This document shows, piece by piece, positions 6,649 to 14,936 of a stretch of DNA of 64,000 bases (within the stretch, counting starts at the first letter, position 1; the number at the start of each line of letters is the position of its first letter). Location: contig CAJUKK010000001.1 of NCBI GenBank assembly GCA_910586985.1, positions 124,001-188,000 on the forward strand, read 5' to 3'. Source of the stretch: an uncultured Christensenellaceae bacterium. Its GTDB lineage: Bacteria > Bacillota > Clostridia > Christensenellales > Borkfalkiaceae. The notes under the pieces were generated by a model, which saw only the letters and a list, made by a program, of their open reading frames with translations, was not told where the DNA came from and made no database searches. A program made the translations under genes and the position numbers.

Positions 6649-9231
6649 ATGGACGCAAACGTATTTACGCAAAAATCTTTGCAGGCAATCCAGCGTGCGC
6701 AGAGCACGGCGATCGAGTACGGGAACGCAGAGCTTACGACACTGCATTTGTGCTATGCTCTGACCGAAACGGACGGTTTGGCGGCGCGTATTTTACAGCG
6801 CGTCGGGATAGACGCGTTGGGACTAGCAACGGCTTTAAAGGAGGAAATCGAGCGGTTGCCGCGCGTTTCGGGCGCAGCGGGGCAACCGTATGGCAGCGCG
6901 GCTTTGAATCGGCTGTTCAATGAGGCGCAAAAACTTGCCGAGGGCATGAAGGACGATTATGTTTCCGTCGAGCATCTTTTTTTGTGTCTGTTTGATAATT
7001 TCGAGCGGGGATTGGATCGCGTTTTTGCGCGGTTCGGCGTACAAAAAGAGAAGTTTTTAAAGGGACTGAAAGAGGTGCGCGGCACTCAGAATGTAAAGAG
7101 CGACAATCCCGAAGATACTTACGAAGCGCTTGAAAAGTACGGGAGCGATCTTACAAAGCGGGCGCGGGAGCATAAGCTCGAACCCGTTATCGGGCGGGAT
7201 GAGGAAATACGCAACGTTGTGCGCATTCTTTCCCGTAAAACAAAAAACAATCCTGTGCTCATCGGTGAACCCGGCGTAGGAAAAACGGCGATTGCTGAAG
7301 GTCTTGCGCAACGAATCGTAAAAGGCGACGTGCCTGAAGGCTTAAAAAACAAGACGCTTTTTTCGCTCGATATGGGCGCATTGATCGCGGGGGCAAAGTA
7401 TCGCGGGGAGTTCGAAGAGCGGTTGAAAGCCGTTCTTGGCGAAGTGACTAAGTCGGAAGGGAGGATTCTCCTCTTTATTGACGAATTACACACCGTTGTC
7501 GGCGCAGGCAAGACGGACGGTGCGATGGACGCGGGCAATTTATTAAAGCCGCTGCTTGCGCGCGGAGAACTGCACTGTATCGGCGCGACTACGCTTGACG
7601 AGTATCGAAAATACATTGAAAAGGACGCCGCGCTCGAGAGAAGATTTCAACCCGTGCTTGTCGGAGAACCGACGGTCGAAGATACGGTGTCTATTCTCCG
7701 CGGACTTAAAGAACGTTTTGAAATATTCCACGGCGTGCGTATTCACGACGATGCGCTCGTTGCGGCGGCTACGCTCTCCAACCGATATATTTCCGACCGT
7801 TTTCTTCCCGATAAAGCGATTGACCTTGTGGACGAGGCGGCGGCAATGATCCGCACCGAAATAGATTCCATGCCCGCCGAAATGGACGCGCTCCGCCGCA
7901 GAGTCATACAGCTCGAGGTGGAAGAGAAAGCGCTTTCCAAGGAAAAGGACGATTTGTCGCAAAAGCGCTTAGAGACGCTGAAAAAGGAGCTTGCAGACTT
8001 AAAGGCAAACTTTTCCGAGATGCAGACCAAGTGGGAGGATGAAAAAAAGGCGATTCATACCGAGAAAGAATTGAAAGAAAAAATCGACGAAATGCGCGGG
8101 GAAATCGATTCCGCTACGTTGCGCGGTGATTTTGACAGGGCGTCCCGACTTCGGTACGGTGAACTGCCGTCTCTCGAATCGCAACTGAAAGATGCGGAAA
8201 AGCTGATTTCCGCCCGTGAAAACGCTATTCTGATCGACGAGGTTACGGAGGAACAGATTCACGAGATCGTTGCGCGGTGGACGGGTATTCCCGTCGCTCG
8301 GTTAAAAGAGGGGGAGCGGGAAAAGATATTGCATCTCGAAGAGGATCTGCACCGCCGCGTTGTCGGGCAGGAAGAGGCGGTAAAAAAGGTATCGGAAGCG
8401 ATACTGCGCGCCCGCGCGGGAATATCCGATCCCAACCGTCCGATCGGTTCGTTTTTGTTCTTAGGCCCGACGGGCGTTGGAAAGACGGAGCTTTCGAAAT
8501 CGCTTGCGGAAACGCTTTTTGACGACGAGAAGAATATAATCCGTATCGATATGTCCGAATATATGGAAAAATTTTCCGTGTCGCGACTGATCGGCGCGCC
8601 TCCCGGATATGTCGGTTACGAAGAGGGCGGCGTACTCACCGAGGCGGTACGGCGCAAACCCTATTCGATTGTTTTGTTCGACGAAATTGAAAAGGCGCAT
8701 CCGGACGTGTTCAATATACTCTTGCAAATACTTGACGACGGACGGATTACCGATTCGCAGGGGCGCACGGTGGACTGCAAGAACACGATAATAATTCTCA
8801 CTTCGAATCTGGGTTCTGAATATATTTCCGACGGGATCAAAGACGGCGAAATAACCGCCGAGGCACGGCAAAACGTTAACGGATTGTTAAAGCGTTCTTT
8901 CCGTCCCGAGTTTTTAAACCGTCTCGATGAAATTATTTTCTTTAAACCGCTTACGCAGGAAAATATCGGCGCAATTGTCGGAATTCTTTTAGAACGCCTG
9001 AAAGAGCGGTTAAAAGGCGAACGGCTCAACCTTGAAGTTACGTCATCTGCGAGGGAATATATAGCGGACGAAGGGTATGACAGCGTATTCGGCGCGAGAC
9101 CTTTAAAACGGTTTATTCAAACGTATGCCGAAACGCCGATTGCGAAACTTATTGTCGGCGGTTCGCTTAAACCGGACAGTACGATTGTGCTCGATCGGGG
9201 AAAAGACGGGTTATATATAAAAAACAAATAA
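6649..9231 (+). CDS. clpB: ATP-dependent disaggregase ClpB
   Basis: Hsp100 chaperone of 860 residues that resolubilises aggregated proteins with DnaK. Order of domains: Clp N repeats (1-145), AAA1 with Walker A GEPGVGKTA (about 205) and Walker B LFIDELH, the ClpB-specific coiled-coil middle domain (about 405-525, with DALRRRVIQLEVEEKAL at its start), AAA2 with GPTGVGKTE (about 607) and VLFDEIEKAH, and the C-terminal ClpB D2-small domain. The middle domain separates it from ClpC. The ATG at 6649 is chosen over an upstream TTG because it follows an AAGGAG box and gives the family-typical start MDANVFTQKS. A possible terminator follows at 9242. Confidence 0.96.
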   Translation: MDANVFTQKSLQAIQRAQSTAIEYGNAELTTLHLCYALTETDGLAARILQRVGIDALGLATALKEEIERLPRVSGAAGQPYGSAALNRLFNEAQKLAEGMKDDYVSVEHLFLCLFDNFERGLDRVFARFGVQKEKFLKGLKEVRGTQNVKSDNPEDTYEALEKYGSDLTKRAREHKLEPVIGRDEEIRNVVRILSRKTKNNPVLIGEPGVGKTAIAEGLAQRIVKGDVPEGLKNKTLFSLDMGALIAGAKYRGEFEERLKAVLGEVTKSEGRILLFIDELHTVVGAGKTDGAMDAGNLLKPLLARGELHCIGATTLDEYRKYIEKDAALERRFQPVLVGEPTVEDTVSILRGLKERFEIFHGVRIHDDALVAAATLSNRYISDRFLPDKAIDLVDEAAAMIRTEIDSMPAEMDALRRRVIQLEVEEKALSKEKDDLSQKRLETLKKELADLKANFSEMQTKWEDEKKAIHTEKELKEKIDEMRGEIDSATLRGDFDRASRLRYGELPSLESQLKDAEKLISARENAILIDEVTEEQIHEIVARWTGIPVARLKEGEREKILHLEEDLHRRVVGQEEAVKKVSEAILRARAGISDPNRPIGSFLFLGPTGVGKTELSKSLAETLFDDEKNIIRIDMSEYMEKFSVSRLIGAPPGYVGYEEGGVLTEAVRRKPYSIVLFDEIEKAHPDVFNILLQILDDGRITDSQGRTVDCKNTIIILTSNLGSEYISDGIKDGEITAEARQNVNGLLKRSFRPEFLNRLDEIIFFKPLTQENIGAIVGILLERLKERLKGERLNLEVTSSAREYIADEGYDSVFGARPLKRFIQTYAETPIAKLIVGGSLKPDSTIVLDRGKDGLYIKNK

Positions 9232-9241
9232 ATTTCTCAAA

Positions 9242-9273
9242 TGTCCGTGCGGAATTTTCGTGCGGGCATTTTT
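9242..9273 (+). terminator. Possible intrinsic terminator of clpB
   Basis: A 10-bp stem with several G-U pairs (9242-9251 with 9259-9268) is followed by five Ts. It ends directly before the recX promoter. Confidence 0.45.
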
Positions 9274-9278
9274 GCCGA

Positions 9279-9307
9279 TTGACGAAAACGTTTTTGTCTG
9301 TTATAAT
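9279..9307 (+). promoter_or_regulatory. Sigma-A promoter of the recX-birA-nnr operon
   Basis: TTGACG (9279-9284), 17-base spacer, TATAAT (9302-9307). The expected start near 9314 leaves only about 11 bases of leader before the recX ATG, so the GGAGAGG ribosome binding site (9311-9317) would be partly cut. Confidence 0.75.
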
Positions 9308-9324
9308 AGTGGAGAGGTATCGAT

Positions 9325-9942
9325 ATGGCGGAGATTACGGGAATTAGCCCGCAGAAAAAGGATAAAACGCGGTGCAATATCGAGGTGGACGGCAGATTCT
9401 ATTGCGGTATGAAACTTGAAACGGCGATAAAAAATCGTTTAAAAGTCGGCAGTGTCGTTTCCCCTGAATATCTTGCCGAACTTCAGCTGGAGAGCGAAAA
9501 AACGACCGCGCTCGACAAAGCGTTAATGCATATTACCTCAAGCATGAAAACAGAAAAAGAAATCCGCGATCATCTGAAACGTAAAGGATATTTAAAGGAC
9601 GTTTGCGACCACGTTATTGAAAAAATGAAGGAGTACGGATTTTTAAACGACGGGGAGTATGCCAAGGTGTTTGCGGAGAGCGCTAAAAAGCGTGAAGGTA
9701 AGCGCATGATTGCTTTGAAACTCAGACGAAAGGGCGTGGACGAAGATGAAATTGAACGTGCGCTTGACGAATTGACAGGGGAAGAAGAGGCTGCGGCGCA
9801 AATTTTGAATAAGTACATGCGCGGCAAAACGCCTGACCGTGAAACGCTTTCGAAGGCATACCGACATCTTTTGAATAAGGGATACGATTACGAGATAGCA
9901 AAGCACGCGTTGCAAACGTTAGGGGTAGATGATGAAAATTAA
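9325..9942 (+). CDS. recX: Regulatory protein RecX
   Basis: Modulator of the RecA recombinase. The protein is 205 residues with a low-complexity N-terminal region of about 60 residues followed by three RecX helical repeats. Recognisable repeats are ALMHITSSMKTEKEIRDHL (about 56), VIEKMKEYGFLNDGEYAKVF (about 94) and MIALKLRRKGVDEDEIERAL (about 127). Bacterial RecX proteins usually bind RecA filaments and inhibit or tune them. recA itself is not in this window. The gene overlaps birA by 11 bases and is first in a promoter-recX-birA-nnr unit. Confidence 0.88.
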   Translation: MAEITGISPQKKDKTRCNIEVDGRFYCGMKLETAIKNRLKVGSVVSPEYLAELQLESEKTTALDKALMHITSSMKTEKEIRDHLKRKGYLKDVCDHVIEKMKEYGFLNDGEYAKVFAESAKKREGKRMIALKLRRKGVDEDEIERALDELTGEEEAAAQILNKYMRGKTPDRETLSKAYRHLLNKGYDYEIAKHALQTLGVDDEN

Positions 9943-10621
9943 GCGGTTAAAAGAGGTTGACTCAACCAACCGTTATATCAAACGCTATCTGGCGGGTGGA
10001 AAGGACGTAATCGTTACCGCTAAATGTCAGACCGGCGGGTTGGGGACAAAGGGACGTTCCTTTTTGTCCGGTCACGGCGGGGTGTATTTGACTGCGCTTA
10101 CGTTTTACGATGAATTTCCCGAAAGTCAGGCTTTTCGCGTTATGGCGCATGCCGCTGTCGCGGTATGCAAGACAGTGGAAAAGTTTGGAGTGCAACCGCA
10201 GATCAAGTGGGCGAACGACGTATTTGTAGGGCAGCGCAAGATTACGGGAATTCTTATTGAAAACGTGATTTCCGACGGCAAAATAAAAGCGAGCGTTGTC
10301 GGAATCGGGTTGAATGTAAACAACGATGTTTCCGCGCTCGGCGGGATCGCCACGAATCTGTTGAATGAGACGGGTAAAAAACTTTCCGTACGGCGTGTCG
10401 GCAATGAACTTATCCGAAATTTAAAGCGCGAATATGATTTTACCGTCTATCTATCTTATATACGTTTTTTGGGACGGAAAGTGACGGTGACAGAGAGAGA
10501 AAACCAATATACGGCGACCGCGCTTGAAATTTTATCGGACGGAAGATTGCGCGTTAAAACGGATACGGGCGAAAGAGTATTGTCTTCTGCGGAAATCAGC
10601 TTAAATATCGGAGGGGTTTAA
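9932..10621 (+). CDS. birA: Biotin--[acetyl-CoA-carboxylase] ligase (monofunctional)
   Basis: Attaches biotin to the carrier lysine of biotin-dependent carboxylases through biotinyl-AMP. The 229 residues correspond to the catalytic and C-terminal SH3-like domains only; the DNA-binding HTH found in bifunctional BirA is absent, so it cannot repress biotin genes. Visible motifs: EVDSTNRYIK (about residue 7), the biotinyl-AMP loop variant GLGTKGRSF (about 32-40, for GRGRRGR) and IKWANDVFVGQRKITGIL (about 90). The start at 9932 is preferred over 9929 for spacing to AGGGGT. It overlaps recX and is followed three bases later by nnr. Confidence 0.9.
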   Translation: MKIKRLKEVDSTNRYIKRYLAGGKDVIVTAKCQTGGLGTKGRSFLSGHGGVYLTALTFYDEFPESQAFRVMAHAAVAVCKTVEKFGVQPQIKWANDVFVGQRKITGILIENVISDGKIKASVVGIGLNVNNDVSALGGIATNLLNETGKKLSVRRVGNELIRNLKREYDFTVYLSYIRFLGRKVTVTERENQYTATALEILSDGRLRVKTDTGERVLSSAEISLNIGGV

Positions 10622-10624
10622 AAT

Positions 10625-12073
10625 ATGAAATATGTTTATTCTTATGCGCAGGTGCGCAAAGCGGACGAGACGACCATTAAAGAGGGAACGCCTTCGCGGG
10701 ATCTTATGGAACGCGCGGGGCGCGCACTTGCAGATGCGGTAAAACGCGCGATGAAGGAAAAGGGGATTTCCGACGCGCTGTTTGTCTGCGGCGGCGGAAA
10801 TAACGGCGGTGACGGATTTGCGGCTGCGCAATTCTTGGTTGATGAAGGCGAGGACGTGCAGATTCTCTGTCTTGCGGACAAGTTTTCGCCTGACAGTCTC
10901 TTTTTTAAAGAAAAATTCAGCGGGGAATTATTCGGGCGTATTCCTCGCCGCCGCTATGCCTTGATTGTAGATTGTTTGCTTGGCACGGGAATTACGCATG
11001 CGCCCGAAGGAAATACTAAGTCTCTGATCGATTTTATAAACACAAGCGGCGCGTACGTCGTTTCATGCGACGTCCCGAGCGGACTTTTAGAAAACGGAGT
11101 GGCGTGCGAACCGTGCGTCGAGGCGGACGAAACGGTAACGATGGGACTGTTGAAACGTGCGCTGTACCTTGCTGACGGCGTTGACGTTGCGGGTAAAGTT
11201 ACGCTTGCGCAGATCGGCGTTCAACCGATGCGAAAGGGCGCGGAGGTGTGGGAGGACTTCGACGTAAAGAAGTTTTTTCCCAGAAAGCGGAGTAACGTGA
11301 ATAAAGGAACGTACGGCAAGGCGTGCATTTTCGGCGGGAGCGCGGTCTATAGCGGGGCGTCGTTTCTTGCCGCGGGCGCTTGTCTGAAAACGGGCGCGGG
11401 TTATACGAAACTTGTTGTGGGACGCGACGTGTACCGCAATGCGATCGGTCGTTTGCCCGCCGTTATTTTGCAGGAATTTGAAGCGGTAAACGGCGAGATT
11501 TTGGCATCCGACGCAATCGCCGCCGGAATGGGCGCGGGGGTGAGCGGCAGACTTTACGCTTACCTTGTTGAGTTACTTGGATCATACACCGGTACGTTGA
11601 TCTTAGACGCGGATGCGCTTACGACTGTCGCGGCATACGGTACGGATGTGTTAAAAAATAAGTCGTGTCGCGTCGTACTAACGCCGCATCCCAAAGAGTT
11701 TGCGCGGTTGATCGGGAAAACGGTAGAGGATGTTTTGGTCAATTCCGTAAAATACGCAAAGGAATTTGCGAAGGAGTTCGGAGTTATCCTTGTGCTCAAA
11801 AATAACCGTACGGTAATTACCGACGGCGAGCGGGTTTGTCTCAATCCGACAGGTTCCTCTTGTCTTGCCAAAGGGGGCAGCGGAGACGTTTTAACGGGCT
11901 TTTTAACGGGGACTTGCGCGCGCGGCGTTTCGCCTTTCGAAGCGGCGGTCGTGTCGGCATATGTGCTCGGCAGAGCGGGCGAGCTTGCCGAAGAGGAAAT
12001 GGGGCAGTATGCGCCCGATGCCTCCGATATTATTGCTTATCTTTCTCGCGCCATGCGCTCGTTGGAGTTGTGA
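10625..12073 (+). CDS. nnr: Bifunctional NAD(P)H-hydrate epimerase/ADP-dependent dehydratase
   Basis: Repairs damaged nicotinamide cofactors: the N-terminal YjeF_N domain (about 1-205) epimerises R- and S-NAD(P)HX, and the C-terminal carbohydrate-kinase-like domain (about 225-480) dehydrates S-NAD(P)HX. The first half shows CGGGNNGGDGFAAA (about 55), the second FGGSAVYSGASFLAAGA (about 237) and the nucleotide site GSSCLAKGGSGDVLTG near 412. In the latter the usual Pro-Gly-Met is replaced by Ser-Ser-Cys, a mild departure. Full length at 482 residues. It is last in the recX operon, followed by a terminator at 12113. Cofactor repair has no obvious link to RecX, so this is probably a housekeeping unit. 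Confidence 0.93.
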   Translation: MKYVYSYAQVRKADETTIKEGTPSRDLMERAGRALADAVKRAMKEKGISDALFVCGGGNNGGDGFAAAQFLVDEGEDVQILCLADKFSPDSLFFKEKFSGELFGRIPRRRYALIVDCLLGTGITHAPEGNTKSLIDFINTSGAYVVSCDVPSGLLENGVACEPCVEADETVTMGLLKRALYLADGVDVAGKVTLAQIGVQPMRKGAEVWEDFDVKKFFPRKRSNVNKGTYGKACIFGGSAVYSGASFLAAGACLKTGAGYTKLVVGRDVYRNAIGRLPAVILQEFEAVNGEILASDAIAAGMGAGVSGRLYAYLVELLGSYTGTLILDADALTTVAAYGTDVLKNKSCRVVLTPHPKEFARLIGKTVEDVLVNSVKYAKEFAKEFGVILVLKNNRTVITDGERVCLNPTGSSCLAKGGSGDVLTGFLTGTCARGVSPFEAAVVSAYVLGRAGELAEEEMGQYAPDASDIIAYLSRAMRSLEL

Positions 12074-12112
12074 CGAGTTGGTTATCAAATAAAAATTCAG
12101 CGAAAAACAAAA

Positions 12113-12150
12113 GCCGGCTATCGTAATAAACAAATGATAGCCGGTTCTAA
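12113..12150 (+). terminator. Intrinsic terminator of the recX-birA-nnr operon
   Basis: A 10-bp GC-rich stem (12113-12122 with 12136-12145) is followed by a weakly T-rich tail (tctaattatt). The remaining 117 bases to the next gene end at 12268 hold no ORF or clear signal. Confidence 0.65.
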
Positions 12151-12267
12151 TTATTGACATGACAAGGGGTAATTCTTCGGTTAAAGTATGATAAAAGGCT
12201 ATTTTTTGGCATACACAGAGTACTATGTGTGGCATAAATAGTGTAATTTAAGCAATTTTTTTATATT

Positions 12268-13017
12268 TTACGCATAACCGAATAAACGAACGGTTACGGC
12301 TGTGATCAGCAACACGCCGCCTGAGATGAGATAGTAAACGGGAAAAAAAGCAAAGAGGCTCATGACCATAAGCAATAGTCCGCTGATAAAAAAGGGACGG
12401 GCATTCGTTTTGCGGAACGAACGACGAAACTTGTCTTTTACTGTTTTGCGGGGAATTTGGGAACAAATCAAAGGTGCGGGCGTTGTTTCCGTACGGGCAA
12501 ACAATTCGAATATTTCGTCTCCCAAAATTGCCTTGCAGGAAAATGAGGAGAGAAGTTTAGCAGCCTCGGGCGTGAGGGAGTTTCCAAGAAAAACAAAGGG
12601 CGCGCCCTTTCTGATTTCCGCGGCGATAGCGTCTGCCGAAACGGGTTGCATGGTGAACATGGGAACGGCGCGCTCGTCCTCCAAAGAGAGTTCGTCGCCC
12701 TCACAGTGCGCCGTTTTTTCATCGGCGGTAAGCGCGGTCAAAAGCGCGGCGCGCACGCGTTCGGGGCGTTCGAGCGCGAGGTGCAGCATCAGTCTTTCTT
12801 TATCTTCTTTTTCGCGCTTGGAAAGATTGCGGCGTTTGTGTCGCCCATACGTAAAGAGAAAGACGAGTCCGCCTGTCGAAAATGCAAAGAGAGTTGCGGC
12901 GGCGATTGAAATACCGATGCCGACTTTAAAGTAACGGAGTATGCAAAGAGAGGAAAACCATACGCAGAGCGAATAAAAGAGCGTGTCTGCAATCAAAGGA
13001 AAATCTAATTTTTTCAT
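12268..13017 (-). CDS. Four-helix membrane protein of unknown function
   Basis: A 249-residue protein with two N-terminal membrane segments (about residues 12-30 and 34-58), a cytosolic domain of about 130 residues rich in Glu and Arg (KREKEDKERLMLHLALERPE at its start), and two C-terminal membrane segments (about 200-245). No recognised domain or catalytic motif. I use the ATG at 13017 because the longer frame (GTG/ATG up to 13089) would run through the divergent nadD promoter. The upstream ribosome binding site is weak. The shape (paired helices flanking a soluble core) suggests a scaffold or sensor, but that is only a guess. Confidence 0.6.
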   Translation of the reverse strand: MKKLDFPLIADTLFYSLCVWFSSLCILRYFKVGIGISIAAATLFAFSTGGLVFLFTYGRHKRRNLSKREKEDKERLMLHLALERPERVRAALLTALTADEKTAHCEGDELSLEDERAVPMFTMQPVSADAIAAEIRKGAPFVFLGNSLTPEAAKLLSSFSCKAILGDEIFELFARTETTPAPLICSQIPRKTVKDKFRRSFRKTNARPFFISGLLLMVMSLFAFFPVYYLISGGVLLITAVTVRLFGYA

Positions 13018-13052
13018 ATTCGGATTTTTGACGGAAAGCGCTCGAATTAAAC

Positions 13053-13081
13053 TTGCAAAGGACAAAAAAATATTGTATAAT
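13053..13081 (+). promoter_or_regulatory. Sigma-A promoter of nadD, giving an apparently leaderless mRNA
   Basis: TTGCAA (13053-13058), 17-base spacer, TATAAT (13076-13081). The ATG of nadD starts at 13088, exactly where transcription should begin, and there is no Shine-Dalgarno between the -10 box and the ATG. Confidence 0.75.
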
Positions 13082-13087
13082 AGTTGC

Positions 13088-14230
13088 ATGAAGATTGGTA
13101 TTTTCGGAGGCTCGTTCGATCCGGTTCATACGGAACATGTCAGATACGTAGCGGCGGCTAAACGCGAGCTTGGACTCGATACGGTGATCGTCGTTCCATC
13201 GTATGTAGCGCCGCATAAGTCGGGCGGGGCGGTTCTGGACGGAAAGGCGAGGGCAACGCTCCTTAAAATTGCATTTCGCGATATGCCGTATGTTCGAATC
13301 AGCGAGTATGAACTCGATGCGGGCGGCACAAGCTATACCTATCTTACTTGTCGTAAGTTTCGCGGGGAGTATCGGCAGGATGAACTTTACTTTCTCGTCG
13401 GAGCGGACATGCTCGAAAATTTTTTCAGTTGGCGCCAACCCGAGGATATTTTAAAAAACGTAACGCTTGCAGTATGCGGACGAGGCGCGGAGCGTTGTGA
13501 AAAATACAGAGAACGGTTTCGGAAGTGTTACGGGAAGGACTTTGTCATTGTACCGTTTACGGGCGCGGATGTTTCTTCCCGCGAGATCAGGCTCGAGTTA
13601 TTTTTCGGAAAGAAACCAATGTCGCTTGACCCTGCCGTTTATGAATATATTGCGGAGCAAGGCTTTTACAGCGATAAGGCGGTTTCGAGCGCGCTTGCAC
13701 TCGAAACCCCCAAGCGCAGGGAACACAGTTTCCGCGTTGCGAAATTGGCGGTTGCCCGCGCGGAGAGCGTAGGCGTAAATAAGCGCAAAGCGCTTTATGC
13801 TGCGGCGTTACACGATTGCGCGAAAAATCTTTCTATCGGATCAACGCTCCTTAAAGGATTTGAATTGCCCGAGGACGTTCCTTCTCCCGTTGCGCACCAA
13901 TATGCAGGCGCTTATCTTGCGGAAAAAATTTTTGGCATTAAGGATGAAGAAATTTTAAATGCCGTGCGATATCACGCCAGCGGACGCGAAGGGATGTCGC
14001 AACTTGAAAAACTCGTTTACTTAGCCGATCTTTTGGAGGAGCAAAGGGATTTCCCCGCAGTGGATGAGTTGCGTGCGGCGTTTTGGCGCGATCTTGACGA
14101 ATGTCTGTATTTGAGTCTTTTGCATCAGCTCGAATACCTGCGTAGCGGAGGAAGTCCGGTATATGCGTTGACGGAAAGCGCTTACGAATGGATAAAAGAA
14201 AAAATAAAATCAAATGAACGGAGAGGATAA
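13088..14230 (+). CDS. nadD: Fused nicotinate-nucleotide adenylyltransferase / YqeK-type HD hydrolase
   Basis: Two enzymes in one 380-residue chain. Residues 1-190 are NadD, which makes nicotinate adenine dinucleotide from NaMN and ATP: IGIFGGSFDPVH at the start, PSYVAPHK, and the SSREIR signature near 160. Residues about 195-375 are an HD-domain protein of the YqeK family, known elsewhere to hydrolyse Ap4A: HSFRVAKLA, then AALHDCAKN with the HD pair, then HQYAGAYLA and VRYHASGR. In many Firmicutes nadD and yqeK are adjacent separate genes. The start is the family-typical MKIGIFGGSF; upstream codons lie inside the promoter. rsfS follows one base later. Confidence 0.93.
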   Translation: MKIGIFGGSFDPVHTEHVRYVAAAKRELGLDTVIVVPSYVAPHKSGGAVLDGKARATLLKIAFRDMPYVRISEYELDAGGTSYTYLTCRKFRGEYRQDELYFLVGADMLENFFSWRQPEDILKNVTLAVCGRGAERCEKYRERFRKCYGKDFVIVPFTGADVSSREIRLELFFGKKPMSLDPAVYEYIAEQGFYSDKAVSSALALETPKRREHSFRVAKLAVARAESVGVNKRKALYAAALHDCAKNLSIGSTLLKGFELPEDVPSPVAHQYAGAYLAEKIFGIKDEEILNAVRYHASGREGMSQLEKLVYLADLLEEQRDFPAVDELRAAFWRDLDECLYLSLLHQLEYLRSGGSPVYALTESAYEWIKEKIKSNERRG

Positions 14231-14231
14231 T

Positions 14232-14582
14232 ATGCAAAGTTATGAGATTGCGCGCGCATGCGCAAAGGCGATTTCGGACAAAAAAGGATCGGATATCATT
14301 ATATTAAACGTAAGCGAGCAAACGATCGTCTGTTCGTATTTTGTAATTGCAAGCGGAAAGTCCACAACGCAAGTACATGCTTTGTGCGACAATGTGGAAG
14401 AGCAGATGAAAAAGAATTACGATCTTGCTCCCATTCGCACGGAGGGCGTGCGCGAGGGGCGTTGGGGAGTCATTGACTACGGCGACGTTGTGGTGCATGT
14501 GTTTAACGAGGATTCGAGACTCTTTTATTATCTTGAAAGACTTTGGGATTCGGGACAAAACGTAGAATGCTTTGAAGAATAA
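14232..14582 (+). CDS. rsfS: Ribosomal silencing factor RsfS (YbeB/Iojap)
   Basis: A 116-residue protein of the Iojap/RsfS family, which binds ribosomal protein uL14 and blocks 30S-50S joining under nutrient limitation. Signatures are SEQTIVCSYFVIASGKSTTQV (in two stretches around residues 29-48), RTEGVREGRWGVIDYGDVVVH and the C-terminal RLFYYLERLWD. The ATG at 14232 sits after GGAGAGG; a slightly longer start at 14214 would overlap nadD. The order nadD-yqeK-rsfS is conserved widely in Firmicutes. A two-way terminator at 14591 ends the operon. Confidence 0.95.
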   Translation: MQSYEIARACAKAISDKKGSDIIILNVSEQTIVCSYFVIASGKSTTQVHALCDNVEEQMKKNYDLAPIRTEGVREGRWGVIDYGDVVVHVFNEDSRLFYYLERLWDSGQNVECFEE

Positions 14583-14590
14583 TCGAATAA

Positions 14591-14624
14591 AAATTCCGCT
14601 AAACAGAAGCTTAGCGGAATTTTA
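14591..14624. terminator. Bidirectional intrinsic terminator after rsfS
   Basis: An 11-bp perfect stem (14591-14601 with 14612-14622) is flanked by A-rich sequence on the left and T-rich sequence on the right, so it can end rsfS on the plus strand and the small convergent gene on the minus strand. Confidence 0.8.
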
Positions 14625-14859
14625 TTTCTTTTGGATTATCGTATTCTGCTTTCGTGCGTTTTTTCTTCTTTTTTTCGACGATGTAGTAAACGGGTTCGGG
14701 CTTTTTTTCTGGCGGCTTAGGCGGATCCGGCGGCAACTTTTTTTTGACCGTCCGATAGCCGATTTTTGCGAGCTTATAGCCATGTATGACGATAATGCTA
14801 AAAAGCAGCATGAGCGCGGTGTACAGGCCGCCCAATGCAGCGACGGATAGAAGATTCAT
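14611..14859 (-). CDS. Small single-pass membrane protein with basic Pro-rich tail
   Basis: About 82 residues: one N-terminal hydrophobic helix (roughly residues 2-28), then a positively charged cytosolic tail with PPDPPKPPEKKPEP and KKKKKRTKAEY. No known domain. The start may be this ATG or a GTG at 14874; neither has a good ribosome binding site. The stop lies within the terminator shared with rsfS. The proline- and lysine-rich tail suggests interaction with a partner or with nucleic acid, but nothing in the context identifies it. Confidence 0.5.
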   Translation of the reverse strand: MNLLSVAALGGLYTALMLLFSIIVIHGYKLAKIGYRTVKKKLPPDPPKPPEKKPEPVYYIVEKKKKKRTKAEYDNPKEIKFR

Positions 14860-14936
14860 AATGCAATCATACACGTTTTTCTATTGTCATAATATGAGAA
14901 CTTTGCGGATATTTTCCCGTCTTTTCGGGAAAAATC

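Noticed and set aside
12983..13087. An N-terminal extension of NadD by 35 codons
   Set aside because: It would cover the promoter, and the family-typical start is MKIGIFGGSFDP at 13088.
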